NCBI GenBank assembly: GCA_003349885.1 | Contig: QFXC01000007.1 | Coordinates: forward strand, 197,475 to 261,474 | Source of the DNA: an endosymbiont of Galathealinum brachiosum | GTDB lineage: Bacteria; Pseudomonadota; Gammaproteobacteria; SZUA-229 | Direction of reading: 5' to 3' | Length of the DNA stretch: 64,000 nucleotides | Shown: one piece after another, positions 1 to 8,832 of the stretch | Layout of the letters: each line of letters starts with the position of its first letter | Position numbering within the stretch: the first letter of the stretch is position 1 | Notes under the pieces: model-generated | Databases searched by the model: none | Seen by the model: only the letters and a program-made list of their open reading frames with translations | What the model was told of the DNA's origin: nothing | Position numbers and translations under genes: made by a program

Positions 1-1
1 C

Positions 2-154
2 AGTATTTTTCGTTATGTAGATGATTTCGAAATTCGTATTGATAACGAAAAAAAGCTAATACATATTCGCTCAGCATCTCGAGTGGGGCATAGTGATATG
101 GGGGCTAATCTTAAACGAATTAATCAATTTAAACGCATTATTGGGTTACTGTAA
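2..154 (+). CDS. DUF1499 family protein, C-terminal part
   Basis: The window opens inside this gene; only about 50 C-terminal residues are present, ending with TAA at 152-154. The readable peptide contains FRYVDDFEIRID and then IRSASRVGHSDMGANLKRI, which closely resembles the conserved end of DUF1499 proteins (RSASRVGYSDLGVNRKRIE). DUF1499 is a small family of unknown function common in proteobacteria. Start and N-terminus lie upstream. No terminator is obvious in the 150 bases that follow. Confidence 0.75.
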   Translation, partial: SIFRYVDDFEIRIDNEKKLIHIRSASRVGHSDMGANLKRINQFKRIIGLL

Positions 155-304
155 AAAAGAACTTGCCACAAAGGCACAGAGAAAAGTGTTGGTTATTATA
201 TTTTCAGACGGCTACGTATGAATAAATAAGGCCTCAACACACTTCATGGCTCTATGATAAACTTATAAAAACTCACTAATAACCATTTATTCAAAGCCAG
301 ATGA

Positions 305-1045
305 CTAATCACAAATCCCAACAGAACCATTTCTACAACGCTTATATTTAACCCAGGTAGTACTGCTCAATTTAGCATCTGTAAAAACCGCCCCATCTAT
401 CACTGCACCCTGAATTGATGCAGCATTTAAAGTCGCCTGATTAAATTTAACATTTAATAAATTAGCCTCAACGAATTTAGCTGAAGTTAAATTCGCAGCT
501 GTAAAATCTGCATTTTCTAAATTTGCCTGTGAAAAATTAGCCTCAATACCGGCCACATTCTTAAAATTAGCTGAAACCAGCATGGCTCGACTGAAATTTG
601 CCTTAGCTATTTCTGTGTTTTCAAACTGACTCGTTTCAACTCTGGCTTCATAAAAATCAGCTTTATTTAATTTTGCTAAATTGAATACAGTCTGCTTGAT
701 TACCGCTCGACTAAATCGAGCATTATCAATCACAGCCGATGAAAAATCTGCCTCATTTATTTTTGCATTATTCAACCGAACACGCTCCATTCGTGCATTA
801 ACAAATTTAGTATTTTCCAGTCTGGAAAAACTCAGGTCAGCTGCCTGTAGGCGAGCTTTCGATAAATTACTGTTGGTAAAATTCACGCGGCGTAAAATAG
901 CACCCTGCAAATCAACACCAGACAAGTCTAAGCTACTTTTATCACAGCCTGTCCAGTTCACACCCGCTTTGGCTTCATCATCACATTTTGCGAATGAAGA
1001 AAAAGACACTGTCATTAAACAAAGAAAAACAAAACTATAACGCAT
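305..1045 (-). CDS. Exported pentapeptide-repeat protein
   Basis: A 246-residue protein. Residues 1-19 look like a Sec signal peptide (MRYSFVFLCLMTVSFSSFA) followed by KCDDEAKAGVNWTGC. From about residue 35 to 230 there is an almost unbroken run of A(D/N)(L/F)xx pentapeptides, which in known members fold into a right-handed quadrilateral beta-helix. The four cysteines (two near each end) could form disulfides in the periplasm. Its ATG overlaps the mnmC stop as TAATG, so translation is probably coupled to mnmC. Molecular role unknown; DNA-gyrase-protecting pentapeptide proteins are cytoplasmic, so that function is unlikely here. Confidence 0.85.
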   Translation of the reverse strand: MRYSFVFLCLMTVSFSSFAKCDDEAKAGVNWTGCDKSSLDLSGVDLQGAILRRVNFTNSNLSKARLQAADLSFSRLENTKFVNARMERVRLNNAKINEADFSSAVIDNARFSRAVIKQTVFNLAKLNKADFYEARVETSQFENTEIAKANFSRAMLVSANFKNVAGIEANFSQANLENADFTAANLTSAKFVEANLLNVKFNQATLNAASIQGAVIDGAVFTDAKLSSTTWVKYKRCRNGSVGICD

Positions 1046-2988
1046 TACACCCTTCTCTTTTTTAGGGATCGAATTAAAAACCTTGATGAGTGCAGAGCAT
1101 AACTCACCCTGTTTGATACAGGCAAGGATTCTTCACATATCATTGCTGCAAGCAGTTCCGATGATAAAAAAGCACTGGTAAATCCCCTGGCACCATGTCC
1201 TGTATTCACATACAAACCCGGTAACATTTTTGATAAAGGGTATTTATTCACGGGTTTACCCTTGTGTAAATCAGCATAATCACTAACAAGCCGACATTTA
1301 TCAGCAACACGCCCAACAACGGGCACCCTGTCTGATGTGACCGCCCTGACTGATGCCCTGCCACCATTGATATCATCTTCGACAAACAAATCCTTAAACC
1401 AGAGATTTATATCAGACAAATTAGCCTGAAACTCTTCAGTTCGTATATCCGTTTCACTGTCATCAACAACAAAGCTGGCACCAGACACATGCTGATTATC
1501 ACTTTCCGGCATCAGGTACCCCTCAAAAGACAAAGGTAATTTCAATTTTCTACTTTGTTGATTTGCCTTATATAAACTTATCTGCCCACGAGCAGGTTGT
1601 AAATTTAAATGATCTAACTGCTCAAACAGCTTCACCTGCCAGGCATTAGCCAGAATAAGGTTTGCTGCCTGATTAACGACTTCACCCTTCTTGTTCACTA
1701 ATGACCAATGTTGATTTTCATAATGAATTGATTTGACATCAGTATTATACGTAATAGTTAATGCATCACCCATTTCATCAATCATTATCTGTAAAATCTT
1801 TTTCGGATAAACACAGGCGGCCCGAGGAAAATAATGGGCTTTATTCTCAATTTTAAGTCCACTTACCTCACTTGCCTCCTCTGCATCTAAAACCTGTGCC
1901 AGTAAACTATCTTGCGGAAAATTTTCTATCTGTTTTTTAAATCGTTCACTGCAAGCTAATTGAATTCCACCTGTTTGCTTCCAGCAATTTTGTTCTATGT
2001 CTAATAACTGTAAACAGCGTAATGCATAAAAGTAGGCCGATATATAAAATTCCGCTTCTGCTGAATCCTGTAAACTTAAACGGGGCATTAACATACCCTG
2101 CGGATTACCTGATGCCTGTGCTCCTGCCTGACCGCCCTTTTCTATAATTTCAACCTTAAACCCTCTTTTAACTAATGCCCATGCACTACTGATACCCGCA
2201 AGCCCTGCACCGATTATTGTGACCTGTTTATTAACTGACTCTGATAATTTATTCTCATACCAGGGCTGCGGGGATTGATAAGCAAGAGTATTTTCACTAT
2301 TCAATCTACCCGTTATCATATGACGCTTATTACCCGTACCGCTCACCTTCTCCACATCAAAACCGACTTCTATTAAACCGCGCCTGACAAACCCGGCAGC
2401 AGTATACGTACTGAAAGTCGTTCCCTTTTTACTTAATCGCTTAATATGTGAAAAAACGGTTTCACTCCACATATCCGGATTACGGCCTGGCGCAAAACCA
2501 TCAAGAAACCAGGCATCTACCTTTGCCTGCATCCGGGGAAGCATGGTTTCTACATCCCCAATCATTAAAACTAATTTCACTCTGCCGTTAAACAAATCGA
2601 ATGAATGAAAACCATAACTCGCGGCGCAGTAGTGCTGCTGTAATTCTTCGGCTAGTTCAGCCAGTTCTGGCCATGAATTGTGCGCCTGAATAAGATCCTG
2701 AAGACTAAAAGGTGAATTTTCTACCGAATAAAAATGCAGTGTGCATGATGGCTCACTTAATTCAAGCCAGTGTTTAACCGTAACCAGAAAGTTGAGGCCC
2801 GAACCAAAACCGGTTTCAGTAATAACAAAATGAGGGGTACCAATCTGTGTAAAGCGCTGTAACAGCTGATTATGCTGAATAAACACATGCTCAGTTTCCT
2901 CAATTCCATTATCAATTGAAAAATAAACATCATCAAATTCAGGGTTATAAGGCTGACCATCACGCCATTCCAGGTTTGCATACTTCAT
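1045..2988 (-). CDS. mnmC: Bifunctional tRNA mnm5s2U34 biosynthesis protein MnmC
   Basis: A 647-residue two-domain enzyme that finishes the mnm5s2U modification at wobble position 34 of tRNAs for Lys, Glu and others. The N-terminal part (about 1-240) is the SAM-dependent MnmC2 methyltransferase, with ETGFGSGLNFL as the SAM loop and DAWFLDGFAPGRNPDMW as the signature. The C-terminal part (about 252-647) is the FAD-dependent MnmC1 oxidoreductase, beginning with the dinucleotide motif IIGAGLAGISSAW near residue 257 and ending with the GHGARGFTSAFL signature. Length fits the family (E. coli about 668). It is divergent from hpnC with a 56-base gap and is translationally coupled to the downstream pentapeptide gene. 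Confidence 0.95.
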   Translation of the reverse strand: MKYANLEWRDGQPYNPEFDDVYFSIDNGIEETEHVFIQHNQLLQRFTQIGTPHFVITETGFGSGLNFLVTVKHWLELSEPSCTLHFYSVENSPFSLQDLIQAHNSWPELAELAEELQQHYCAASYGFHSFDLFNGRVKLVLMIGDVETMLPRMQAKVDAWFLDGFAPGRNPDMWSETVFSHIKRLSKKGTTFSTYTAAGFVRRGLIEVGFDVEKVSGTGNKRHMITGRLNSENTLAYQSPQPWYENKLSESVNKQVTIIGAGLAGISSAWALVKRGFKVEIIEKGGQAGAQASGNPQGMLMPRLSLQDSAEAEFYISAYFYALRCLQLLDIEQNCWKQTGGIQLACSERFKKQIENFPQDSLLAQVLDAEEASEVSGLKIENKAHYFPRAACVYPKKILQIMIDEMGDALTITYNTDVKSIHYENQHWSLVNKKGEVVNQAANLILANAWQVKLFEQLDHLNLQPARGQISLYKANQQSRKLKLPLSFEGYLMPESDNQHVSGASFVVDDSETDIRTEEFQANLSDINLWFKDLFVEDDINGGRASVRAVTSDRVPVVGRVADKCRLVSDYADLHKGKPVNKYPLSKMLPGLYVNTGHGARGFTSAFLSSELLAAMICEESLPVSNRVSYALHSSRFLIRSLKKRRV

Positions 2989-3044
2989 AACTTGATTATA
3001 CTATCCAGATTCATATCCAGTCAGATTTAAATATATCTCTACAC

Positions 3045-3893
3045 ATGAATACTAAACAAGCCTATAAGCATTGCCTCAATATATCTAAAAATCATTATGA
3101 AAATTTTCCTGTGGCATCCTGGGTGTTACCCAAAAGAATGCGTCTGCCAACAGCTGCAATTTATGCCTTTGCCCGACGTGCTGATGATTTCGCAGATGAA
3201 GGCGGCTTAACAGATGAAGAGAGATTAAACGAGCTTGATAAGCTGGCACAGCAGGTTGAAGACCTGTTTGAAGACAAACCAGGTGATGACCCTGTCTTTA
3301 TCGCACTTGCTGACTGCGTGAAGAATTTTTCATTACCCAAAGAACTGTTTCTCGATTTAATCAATGCATTTAAACAGGATGTAACCACAAATCGTTATGC
3401 TGATTTTGGTGAACTAATGCAATACTGTCGCCGATCAGCCAACCCGGTTGGACGGTTAATGTTACATCTATATGGCCTGACAGACCGAAAGAGCCTTGGA
3501 CAGTCTGATGCGATATGCACCTCTTTACAGTTAATCAATTTTTATCAGGATATGGCACAGGATTATAACGAACTGGGACGTATCTATATTCCTCAGGACG
3601 AAATACGCGCTTCTTTTGTCAATGACACCTATTTTAAAAATAGCCTGACTGATGGCCCGATGATTTTATTAATGCGTAAGCAATATGAACGAGCTCACAA
3701 ATTATTACAGGGTGGCGCTCCTCTGGGCAAAACACTAAAAGGCCGTTTTGGTTTTGAGATTCGTTTAATTATTGCCGCTGGTTCAAATATTTTATTAAAG
3801 CTTGATAAACAGACAGATGATGTATTCAGCCGACCACGACTTAATTTTCAGGACTGGTTTGTTATTTTCTGGAAAGCACTTAGAGCTAAATAA
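3045..3893 (+). CDS. hpnC: Squalene/hydroxysqualene synthase HpnC
   Basis: A 282-residue all-alpha prenyl-transferase of the squalene/phytoene synthase family. The first aspartate-rich motif is RRADDFADEG (residues 44-53). The second is DMAQDYNELGRIYIP, near residue 170. In the HpnCDE route, HpnD makes presqualene diphosphate, HpnC converts it to hydroxysqualene, and HpnE reduces that to squalene. The N-terminal pattern HYENFPVASWVLPKRMR is typical of HpnC and unlike HpnD. The gene stands 15 kb from hpnD-hpnE, whereas hpnCDE are often clustered. No strong ribosome binding site is visible before the ATG. Confidence 0.9.
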   Translation: MNTKQAYKHCLNISKNHYENFPVASWVLPKRMRLPTAAIYAFARRADDFADEGGLTDEERLNELDKLAQQVEDLFEDKPGDDPVFIALADCVKNFSLPKELFLDLINAFKQDVTTNRYADFGELMQYCRRSANPVGRLMLHLYGLTDRKSLGQSDAICTSLQLINFYQDMAQDYNELGRIYIPQDEIRASFVNDTYFKNSLTDGPMILLMRKQYERAHKLLQGGAPLGKTLKGRFGFEIRLIIAAGSNILLKLDKQTDDVFSRPRLNFQDWFVIFWKALRAK

Positions 3894-4099
3894 AACTATT
3901 ATAATCAAGGCTTTATTGTTTTTTCTGTATATCATAATCTCTAATAGCACTGCCTAATAATCACTCAAGCTTATATGCTTAAGTAATAATGACTATAAAT
4001 TACTATCAACACCCATCTAAAAAATGATTAATGCCATGTTATAGTCGCGTCCATATATTTCCACATCAATAAAACATCTAATCAGGGACTTTAACCACC

Positions 4100-4684
4100 A
4101 TGTTTAAAAAACTAACTTCTTCTCTTCTTTTACTTTTATTTCTTACAGGCTGTGAACAGTTCCAGGCTGCATCAAACACGGTTGTACTTGACCTGGATGT
4201 TATAGCTAAAGCAACAGGTCAGGCAGAGACAATTAAACAACAGGTAGAAAAAGCAAATAGCGAGTTAACGGCTCAGCTACAAAATATATCTACACAATTA
4301 AATGAACAGCTTGCAGAAGAAAAGAAAAAACTAGGCAAAAAACCAACAGCTGAAGACAATCGAAATATCCAACAGTTAACTATACAAGCTAATCAGAAAA
4401 TGCAGCAGGCAAAAACTTTAGCGTCACAAAAGTCACAACAGTATCGTGCCGCTTTAATTCTACAGCTGAGAAAAAACATACAACCTGTTGCAGAGAAAAT
4501 TGCGCGTGAACGGGGTGCTGACATCGTATCAATTTCTAGTAATTCAATGATCTGGTTTAATCCTGAAATTGATATTACAGATGAAGTCATTGCTGCGGTT
4601 CGTGCACAGCCTTTAAGCAGTGATGAAAATAACAAAGCAACAGAGTCTACCAAAAACACGGTTAGTCAGGATAACGACAAATAA
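4100..4684 (+). CDS. OmpH/Skp-like lipoprotein
   Basis: A 194-residue protein with a lipoprotein signal: a hydrophobic stretch to about residue 17 and the lipobox LTGC with Cys18. A long charged coiled coil follows (about 45-130, rich in Gln, Lys and Glu), flanked by short beta segments (NTVVLDLDVIAKATG; GADIVSISSNSMIWF). This is the architecture of Skp/OmpH periplasmic chaperones, which are normally soluble rather than lipid-anchored. The Ser/Asn/Thr-rich tail looks disordered. It stands alone and is followed by a clear intrinsic terminator. Substrate unknown. Confidence 0.75.
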   Translation: MFKKLTSSLLLLLFLTGCEQFQAASNTVVLDLDVIAKATGQAETIKQQVEKANSELTAQLQNISTQLNEQLAEEKKKLGKKPTAEDNRNIQQLTIQANQKMQQAKTLASQKSQQYRAALILQLRKNIQPVAEKIARERGADIVSISSNSMIWFNPEIDITDEVIAAVRAQPLSSDENNKATESTKNTVSQDNDK

Positions 4685-4705
4685 CTCAAATATTTATAAG
4701 TAATA

Positions 4706-4750
4706 GTGAAGCGAGCCTTACTATCACGGCTCGCCTCACTCGATTTTTTA
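4706..4750 (+). terminator. Intrinsic terminator after the OmpH-like gene
   Basis: GTGAAGCGAGCC pairs with GGCTCGCCTCAC (one mismatch in twelve) around a 10-base loop, followed by TCGATTTTTTA. The T-run favours the plus strand, ending the 4100-4684 transcript. The T-run reaches into the stop codon of the convergent VIT/vWA gene. Confidence 0.85.
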
Positions 4751-6775
4751 TTTCAGCTTTCGCAACATCAATACGGGAAATAGCAATAACAACATCCAGA
4801 TATTCATTGCTCCTCCACCCCTACCACCAAAGCTCGGACGAGGTGACTTAAACATCGGTTTATTATTGTCTACCCGGTGCGAAACCGTTGGCTGCTGTGC
4901 TCGTTGCTGCTGAGCCGCATGCTCTGTTTTCAAACGCTGTTGATTAGAGCGTTTAATACCATAAGTATTATACATATCATCACGTAGCACTATCATTGAG
5001 GTGTAATCACTCACCAGGCCATACTCCAGAGCAATATCTGTTACCGCCTGTTTTATATCAGCCTTCTCACCGAAGTTATTAATTTCTTCCATCATGGATT
5101 CAATTGACGCATAAGCCCATAGCCTTTCTATTTCCGGGTTACGCTTGTCCAGTGATGGAAAAGAAATTTGCGTTTGATATTCTTTTTCAATGCCTGATAT
5201 TTTTCCTGTCAGTTTTATATCTGCAACACCATCACCAAAATAATGGCCAAACACTATCAACTGCTGACCTCGATACAAACTGCCAATCATTGTTGGCGTT
5301 AGATCAGACGTTTTTACACCTTTTATTGACAGTTTTACTCCGTGTAGATTTTCATGGGTCATTTTACTGCTAGCCTGAAGAACTTTACCCACAATGTCAT
5401 CACTATTAGAAATACTCAGCGCAAAACCATTAGACACTTTTGTCATTGTCTGCAGCAGCGGTTTGTTTGCACTATTACCCATAATAAAAGTAAACAGGCG
5501 AATATCTTTAGTCTTAAGCAACTCAATAAACTTACGCTGATGTGTTTCACCCACGTTAGCAACACCATCCGTAACCAGAACAATGGCACTGCTTCTATCA
5601 GCATCAATACTCTTTAGTGCACTGGCCAGTCCATTGTACAAATTAGTACCATTTCCCGGGCTTACCCGAGCCACTTCATCACTATAATGTTTAATATTTT
5701 CTGGTGTTGCATTGATATAACCAGAAGTAATCTCGCGCGCATTATTATTAAACAGAATAATACGGAAACGATCATTATTTCGCATTTTACCCAGTGCTTT
5801 CTGTACTGCATTTGCAAGGGTTGCATACTTACCCTGCATTGATCCGGAAATATCCAGAACAAACACCCAGTCACTGCCTTCTGTTACCGGTTTCAAGTCG
5901 TCACCGGGTGTGAGAGTAAGCATAAAAGTACCGCGTTTTTCATTCGCAGATTTATAAGTCACCATGTCTACACTACCAGGCAATCCTTCTTTATGTCTCC
6001 AGTAAACCAGTAGATCTTTATCCAGATTAAAAACGGCCTGATTAACTGCTTTTTGTCCTTCCTGAATCCCACTATTACTATTTTCCAGCTGCACAACCCA
6101 GTCACCATTTGCATTTTTCTGAGGGATAACTGAAGGTTGATTTGGAAAACGCAACGCTTCAACCGGGTATCCTGATTTAAGGGTTAGCTTAAAAGAAAAT
6201 GATTCCATAACTTCAGTGTTAGCTGTCCAGAAAGCCAGCTTCTGCTCATCAACCCCGCCTTCCTCAAGCGGATACACATATCGACCAATCCCTGTATCCA
6301 TATGAGCGGGCTGCAAGTAAACAAAACGAACCCGAGTATCCTGCCCAGCACGAACCGGACTCACATGAATATCAAATGTTTTATAAGCATCTTTTTCGGC
6401 CAGACCGGTTTCGCGACCTGATGATTTTTCCTGCTCATAAACCTGACGTGCCTGCTGCTTTTCCAGCACCTCCCCGGTAACCGGTTTACCGTCTATCCAG
6501 ATAGTAAACTCTGCAACCGCCGCTTTTTCAGGAACAGGAAAAGAATAAATCGCTTCAAGATCCTGCGCATTCGGGTTATGAAAAACCTGCTCAACTTCAG
6601 TAATCGCATAACCATCTTCAATTATTACATTTACATCATGATGCTTGATTTGTAGTGCTGGCAAATTACCGCTTGCCGGGGTTAGCAAGCCCGCTGCAAA
6701 ACTAAAACTGCTAAAGAGCAGGTTAAAAATCAGTGATATTACACCTATATTTAGACGTGTTTTCAGCTGTTTCAT
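4748..6775 (-). CDS. VIT and vWA domain protein with GlyGly-CTERM-like tail
   Basis: 675 residues from the chosen ATG at 6775, which sits behind AAAGGAGGAC; an in-frame ATG 14 codons upstream lacks such a site. Residues 1-28 form a signal peptide. A VIT domain (about 35-170) is followed by a vWA domain (about 300-470) with the metal-ion site DISGSM near residue 306. The C-terminus has a Gly-rich stretch (GGRGGGAMN), a hydrophobic helix and the basic end RKLK, which is the GlyGly-CTERM layout processed by rhombosortase. It resembles the proteins annotated as marine proteobacterial sortase targets, but no LPXTG-like motif or sortase is seen here. Likely a surface or periplasmic adhesion-type protein. 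Confidence 0.85.
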   Translation of the reverse strand: MKQLKTRLNIGVISLIFNLLFSSFSFAAGLLTPASGNLPALQIKHHDVNVIIEDGYAITEVEQVFHNPNAQDLEAIYSFPVPEKAAVAEFTIWIDGKPVTGEVLEKQQARQVYEQEKSSGRETGLAEKDAYKTFDIHVSPVRAGQDTRVRFVYLQPAHMDTGIGRYVYPLEEGGVDEQKLAFWTANTEVMESFSFKLTLKSGYPVEALRFPNQPSVIPQKNANGDWVVQLENSNSGIQEGQKAVNQAVFNLDKDLLVYWRHKEGLPGSVDMVTYKSANEKRGTFMLTLTPGDDLKPVTEGSDWVFVLDISGSMQGKYATLANAVQKALGKMRNNDRFRIILFNNNAREITSGYINATPENIKHYSDEVARVSPGNGTNLYNGLASALKSIDADRSSAIVLVTDGVANVGETHQRKFIELLKTKDIRLFTFIMGNSANKPLLQTMTKVSNGFALSISNSDDIVGKVLQASSKMTHENLHGVKLSIKGVKTSDLTPTMIGSLYRGQQLIVFGHYFGDGVADIKLTGKISGIEKEYQTQISFPSLDKRNPEIERLWAYASIESMMEEINNFGEKADIKQAVTDIALEYGLVSDYTSMIVLRDDMYNTYGIKRSNQQRLKTEHAAQQQRAQQPTVSHRVDNNKPMFKSPRPSFGGRGGGAMNIWMLLLLFPVLMLRKLK

Positions 6776-6800
6776 GATATGTCCTCCTTTGTTAATAATG
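6776..6800 (-). promoter_or_regulatory. Strong Shine-Dalgarno that sets the VIT/vWA start
   Basis: Read on the minus strand, AAAGGAGGAC lies five bases before the ATG at 6775. It is among the closest matches to the anti-Shine-Dalgarno seen in the window and argues for the shorter 675-residue product. Confidence 0.7.
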
Positions 6801-6965
6801 TAATCAGTGTCGGACATGGGACACTTAAAATAAACTATTACAACAATAGGTATTTATTTATAAACCAATAGTCTATATATTTAATACTAAACATAGTTTC
6901 CCCATACTGAATAATCGTTGAAATAAGTGCCAGCTTTAGCTGACGACCACAAACAAGGCCCACAC

Positions 6966-7709
6966 ATGACACAGACCAACGCATTAATAGAAACCCTTAA
7001 AAAGTCTCTAAAAGCCAACCAGTTAACCTATGCCCTGGTAGCCGATAAACTGGATATGAGTGAAGCCAATATCAAAAGAATGTTTGCCAGCAAACGTTTC
7101 AGTCTGGATAGACTGGAAGAAGTTTGCCAGTTAATGCAAATGGAATTAACCGACCTGTTTCAACTATATGAAGAATCACGACAACACATTAATCAACTGA
7201 GCCGGGAACAGGAAAAAGAACTGGTCGCCAATGAAAAACTACTATTAATTGCTGTCAGTGTTCGCAACCGCTTAAGCTTTAACGATATGATTTCAAATTA
7301 TAAAATTTCTGAGCCTGAGTGTATTCAATATTTAGCCAAACTCGACAAGTTGAAAATTATCGATCTGTTACCAAACAATAGAATTAAATTACGCATAGAT
7401 GACGGCTTCAGCTGGTTAAAAAATGGCCCGATAGAGCAGTTTTTTGAAAAACAGATACAGACACAATTTTTAAAATCTACCTTTAACGGTGACTGTGAAA
7501 AACGAAAGTTTCTATTTGGTTTACTAAGCGAATCATCAATACAGATACTGATGAAAAGAATCGGCACATTATCAAATGAGTTTTCTGAACTGCATCGCCA
7601 GGACTCTTCACTACCTTTAGATAAACGTCATAATGTAGGTTTTATGCTGGCACTTCGCCCATGGGAGCTTGAAAAGTTTCAGCCTTTTTTAAAAAAGCAT
7701 CGCTCATGA
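6966..7709 (+). CDS. XRE-type HTH transcriptional regulator
   Basis: 247 residues from the ATG at 6966, preceded by AAGG at about eight bases; a longer in-frame start exists at 6927. Residues 1-65 form a Cro/C1-type helix-turn-helix (LTYALVADKLDMSEANIKRMF). The remaining 180 residues hold a helical region that looks like a second winged helix (KLLLIAVSVRNRLSFNDMI, then IDLLPNNRIKLRIDDGF). It is divergent from the VIT/vWA gene. A second copy of its C-terminal three quarters lies at 12013-12570. Ligand and target unknown. Confidence 0.8.
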   Translation: MTQTNALIETLKKSLKANQLTYALVADKLDMSEANIKRMFASKRFSLDRLEEVCQLMQMELTDLFQLYEESRQHINQLSREQEKELVANEKLLLIAVSVRNRLSFNDMISNYKISEPECIQYLAKLDKLKIIDLLPNNRIKLRIDDGFSWLKNGPIEQFFEKQIQTQFLKSTFNGDCEKRKFLFGLLSESSIQILMKRIGTLSNEFSELHRQDSSLPLDKRHNVGFMLALRPWELEKFQPFLKKHRS

Positions 7710-7747
7710 CTGGTTAAGATAAATACTTACTAAACAATAAAATCAAA

Positions 7748-8083
7748 CTATTTAAATTCAACTAACCCCTTGAACCAAACGTGAACATTATTAATTTTTT
7801 CACCAGCACGCACAAAGAAGTCAACCCATGCTTCATCTTGTCTCTCAACAATATTTACTGATAATGAAGCCTCGTCTTCAACAAAACTTTCTAAGTTTAA
7901 TTTTAGGGATAATGACTTTGTCAAAAAAACATTCTGCATTTTCACCAATATAAATAGCTGTTTCATTATTACGCGTAATTGGTAAAAAGTATCCGTATCA
8001 ATTTTACTCACACATGCATTTAAATAAACATTAAAGTCAGTTCCATTCCTTTGATATCCGTAAACACGATAAGCACCACCCAA
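7748..8083 (-). CDS. Uncertain ORF in a decayed region
   Basis: An open frame of 111 codons that could only start from TTG directly after an in-frame stop. The peptide (ending VEDEASLSVNIVERQDEAWVDFFVRAG) is compositionally plausible but I recognise no family, signal or ribosome binding site. The neighbouring 8.1-8.7 kb contains clear gene decay, so this may be the tail of a broken gene. Reported with low confidence. Confidence 0.25.
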   Translation of the reverse strand: MGGAYRVYGYQRNGTDFNVYLNACVSKIDTDTFYQLRVIMKQLFILVKMQNVFLTKSLSLKLNLESFVEDEASLSVNIVERQDEAWVDFFVRAGEKINNVHVWFKGLVEFK

Positions 8084-8324
8084 TGCTTACGATGTGTAAC
8101 TAACCTCTCCTACTCTGGTATCTGTTGATGATACTTTCGCTTATCCAAGGTCATTCCAGACCAATTCAATTAACCAATCTGTATTCAACTTATTTCCAAA
8201 CACTAAGTATGTTGATTGGCTTGAGCTATCAGATAACTAAAAAACTGTACCTGATATATTTGATAAAATATCAGATATTCCAAAACCTGCACTTGTATAC
8301 TTTTTTGTTTATATATGTAAAAAA

Positions 8325-8655
8325 TTAAAGAATTATAAACAAGCAACTAATTACAAATTAAATGTTCAGGACATTGTACTGCTAGCAGAGCGGGGAAATG
8401 AGCAGACTGAAACCTGTTTGCAAAATTACGAAGTACGTATATCCAGAAGTTTATCTCATGTGATTAATATTCTTGATTCTGACTTCATAGTTAATGGGAA
8501 TGTAAGGGAGGCATGTCAAATATAAATCGACAGTATAAAAATGTGCCGAAAATATGAAATCAGTATATTTTTTCAGATACGGTAAATACAAAGCTAGTGG
8601 CTCCTAAATATGCTAACTCCAGCGGCCTACGTGGTGCGTTATGGTTATGGAGTAT
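8325..8655 (+). pseudogene. Remnant of a ROK-family fructokinase
   Basis: Two frames together spell the last third of a ROK sugar kinase. The first frame reads DIVLLAERGNEQTETCLQNY and then SLSHVINILDSDFIV. After a frameshift near 8495-8506 the next frame reads GGMSNINRQYKNVPKI, a TGA at 8555-8557 where the family has Trp (KIWNQY), then NQYIFSDTVNTKLVAPKY and NSSGLRGALWLW. Intact fructokinases have INILDPDVIVLGGG and DSSGVRGAAWLW at these places. The N-terminal ATP- and sugar-binding parts were not found upstream. This is a dead gene fragment with at least one frameshift and one nonsense change. Confidence 0.8.
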
Positions 8656-8832
8656 ATTTTTTATCAGTCTCTTTTCTTATGTGACAAATATCACCAAGAA
8701 AAATTTTAATATCCCTCATAAAAGACATGTGCCTTTAATATTTGTCTATAATTTGCAAATACTGGCCACTCCTGAAAATAGAAAGGCTGTATTTGTGAAG
8801 TAATAATTTTCGAATAACTAAGGGAACGTAAT

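Noticed and set aside
8097-8240. Short frame reading LVSVDDTFAYPRSF and ending YVDWLELSDN
   Set aside because: It looks somewhat protein-like and could be a further gene remnant, but I recognise no family and it has no start codon.
8125-8328. Plus-strand frame of 67 codons in the decayed region
   Set aside because: It is out of frame with the fructokinase remnant and gives a Leu/Ile/Tyr-rich peptide of the sort AT-rich DNA yields by chance.
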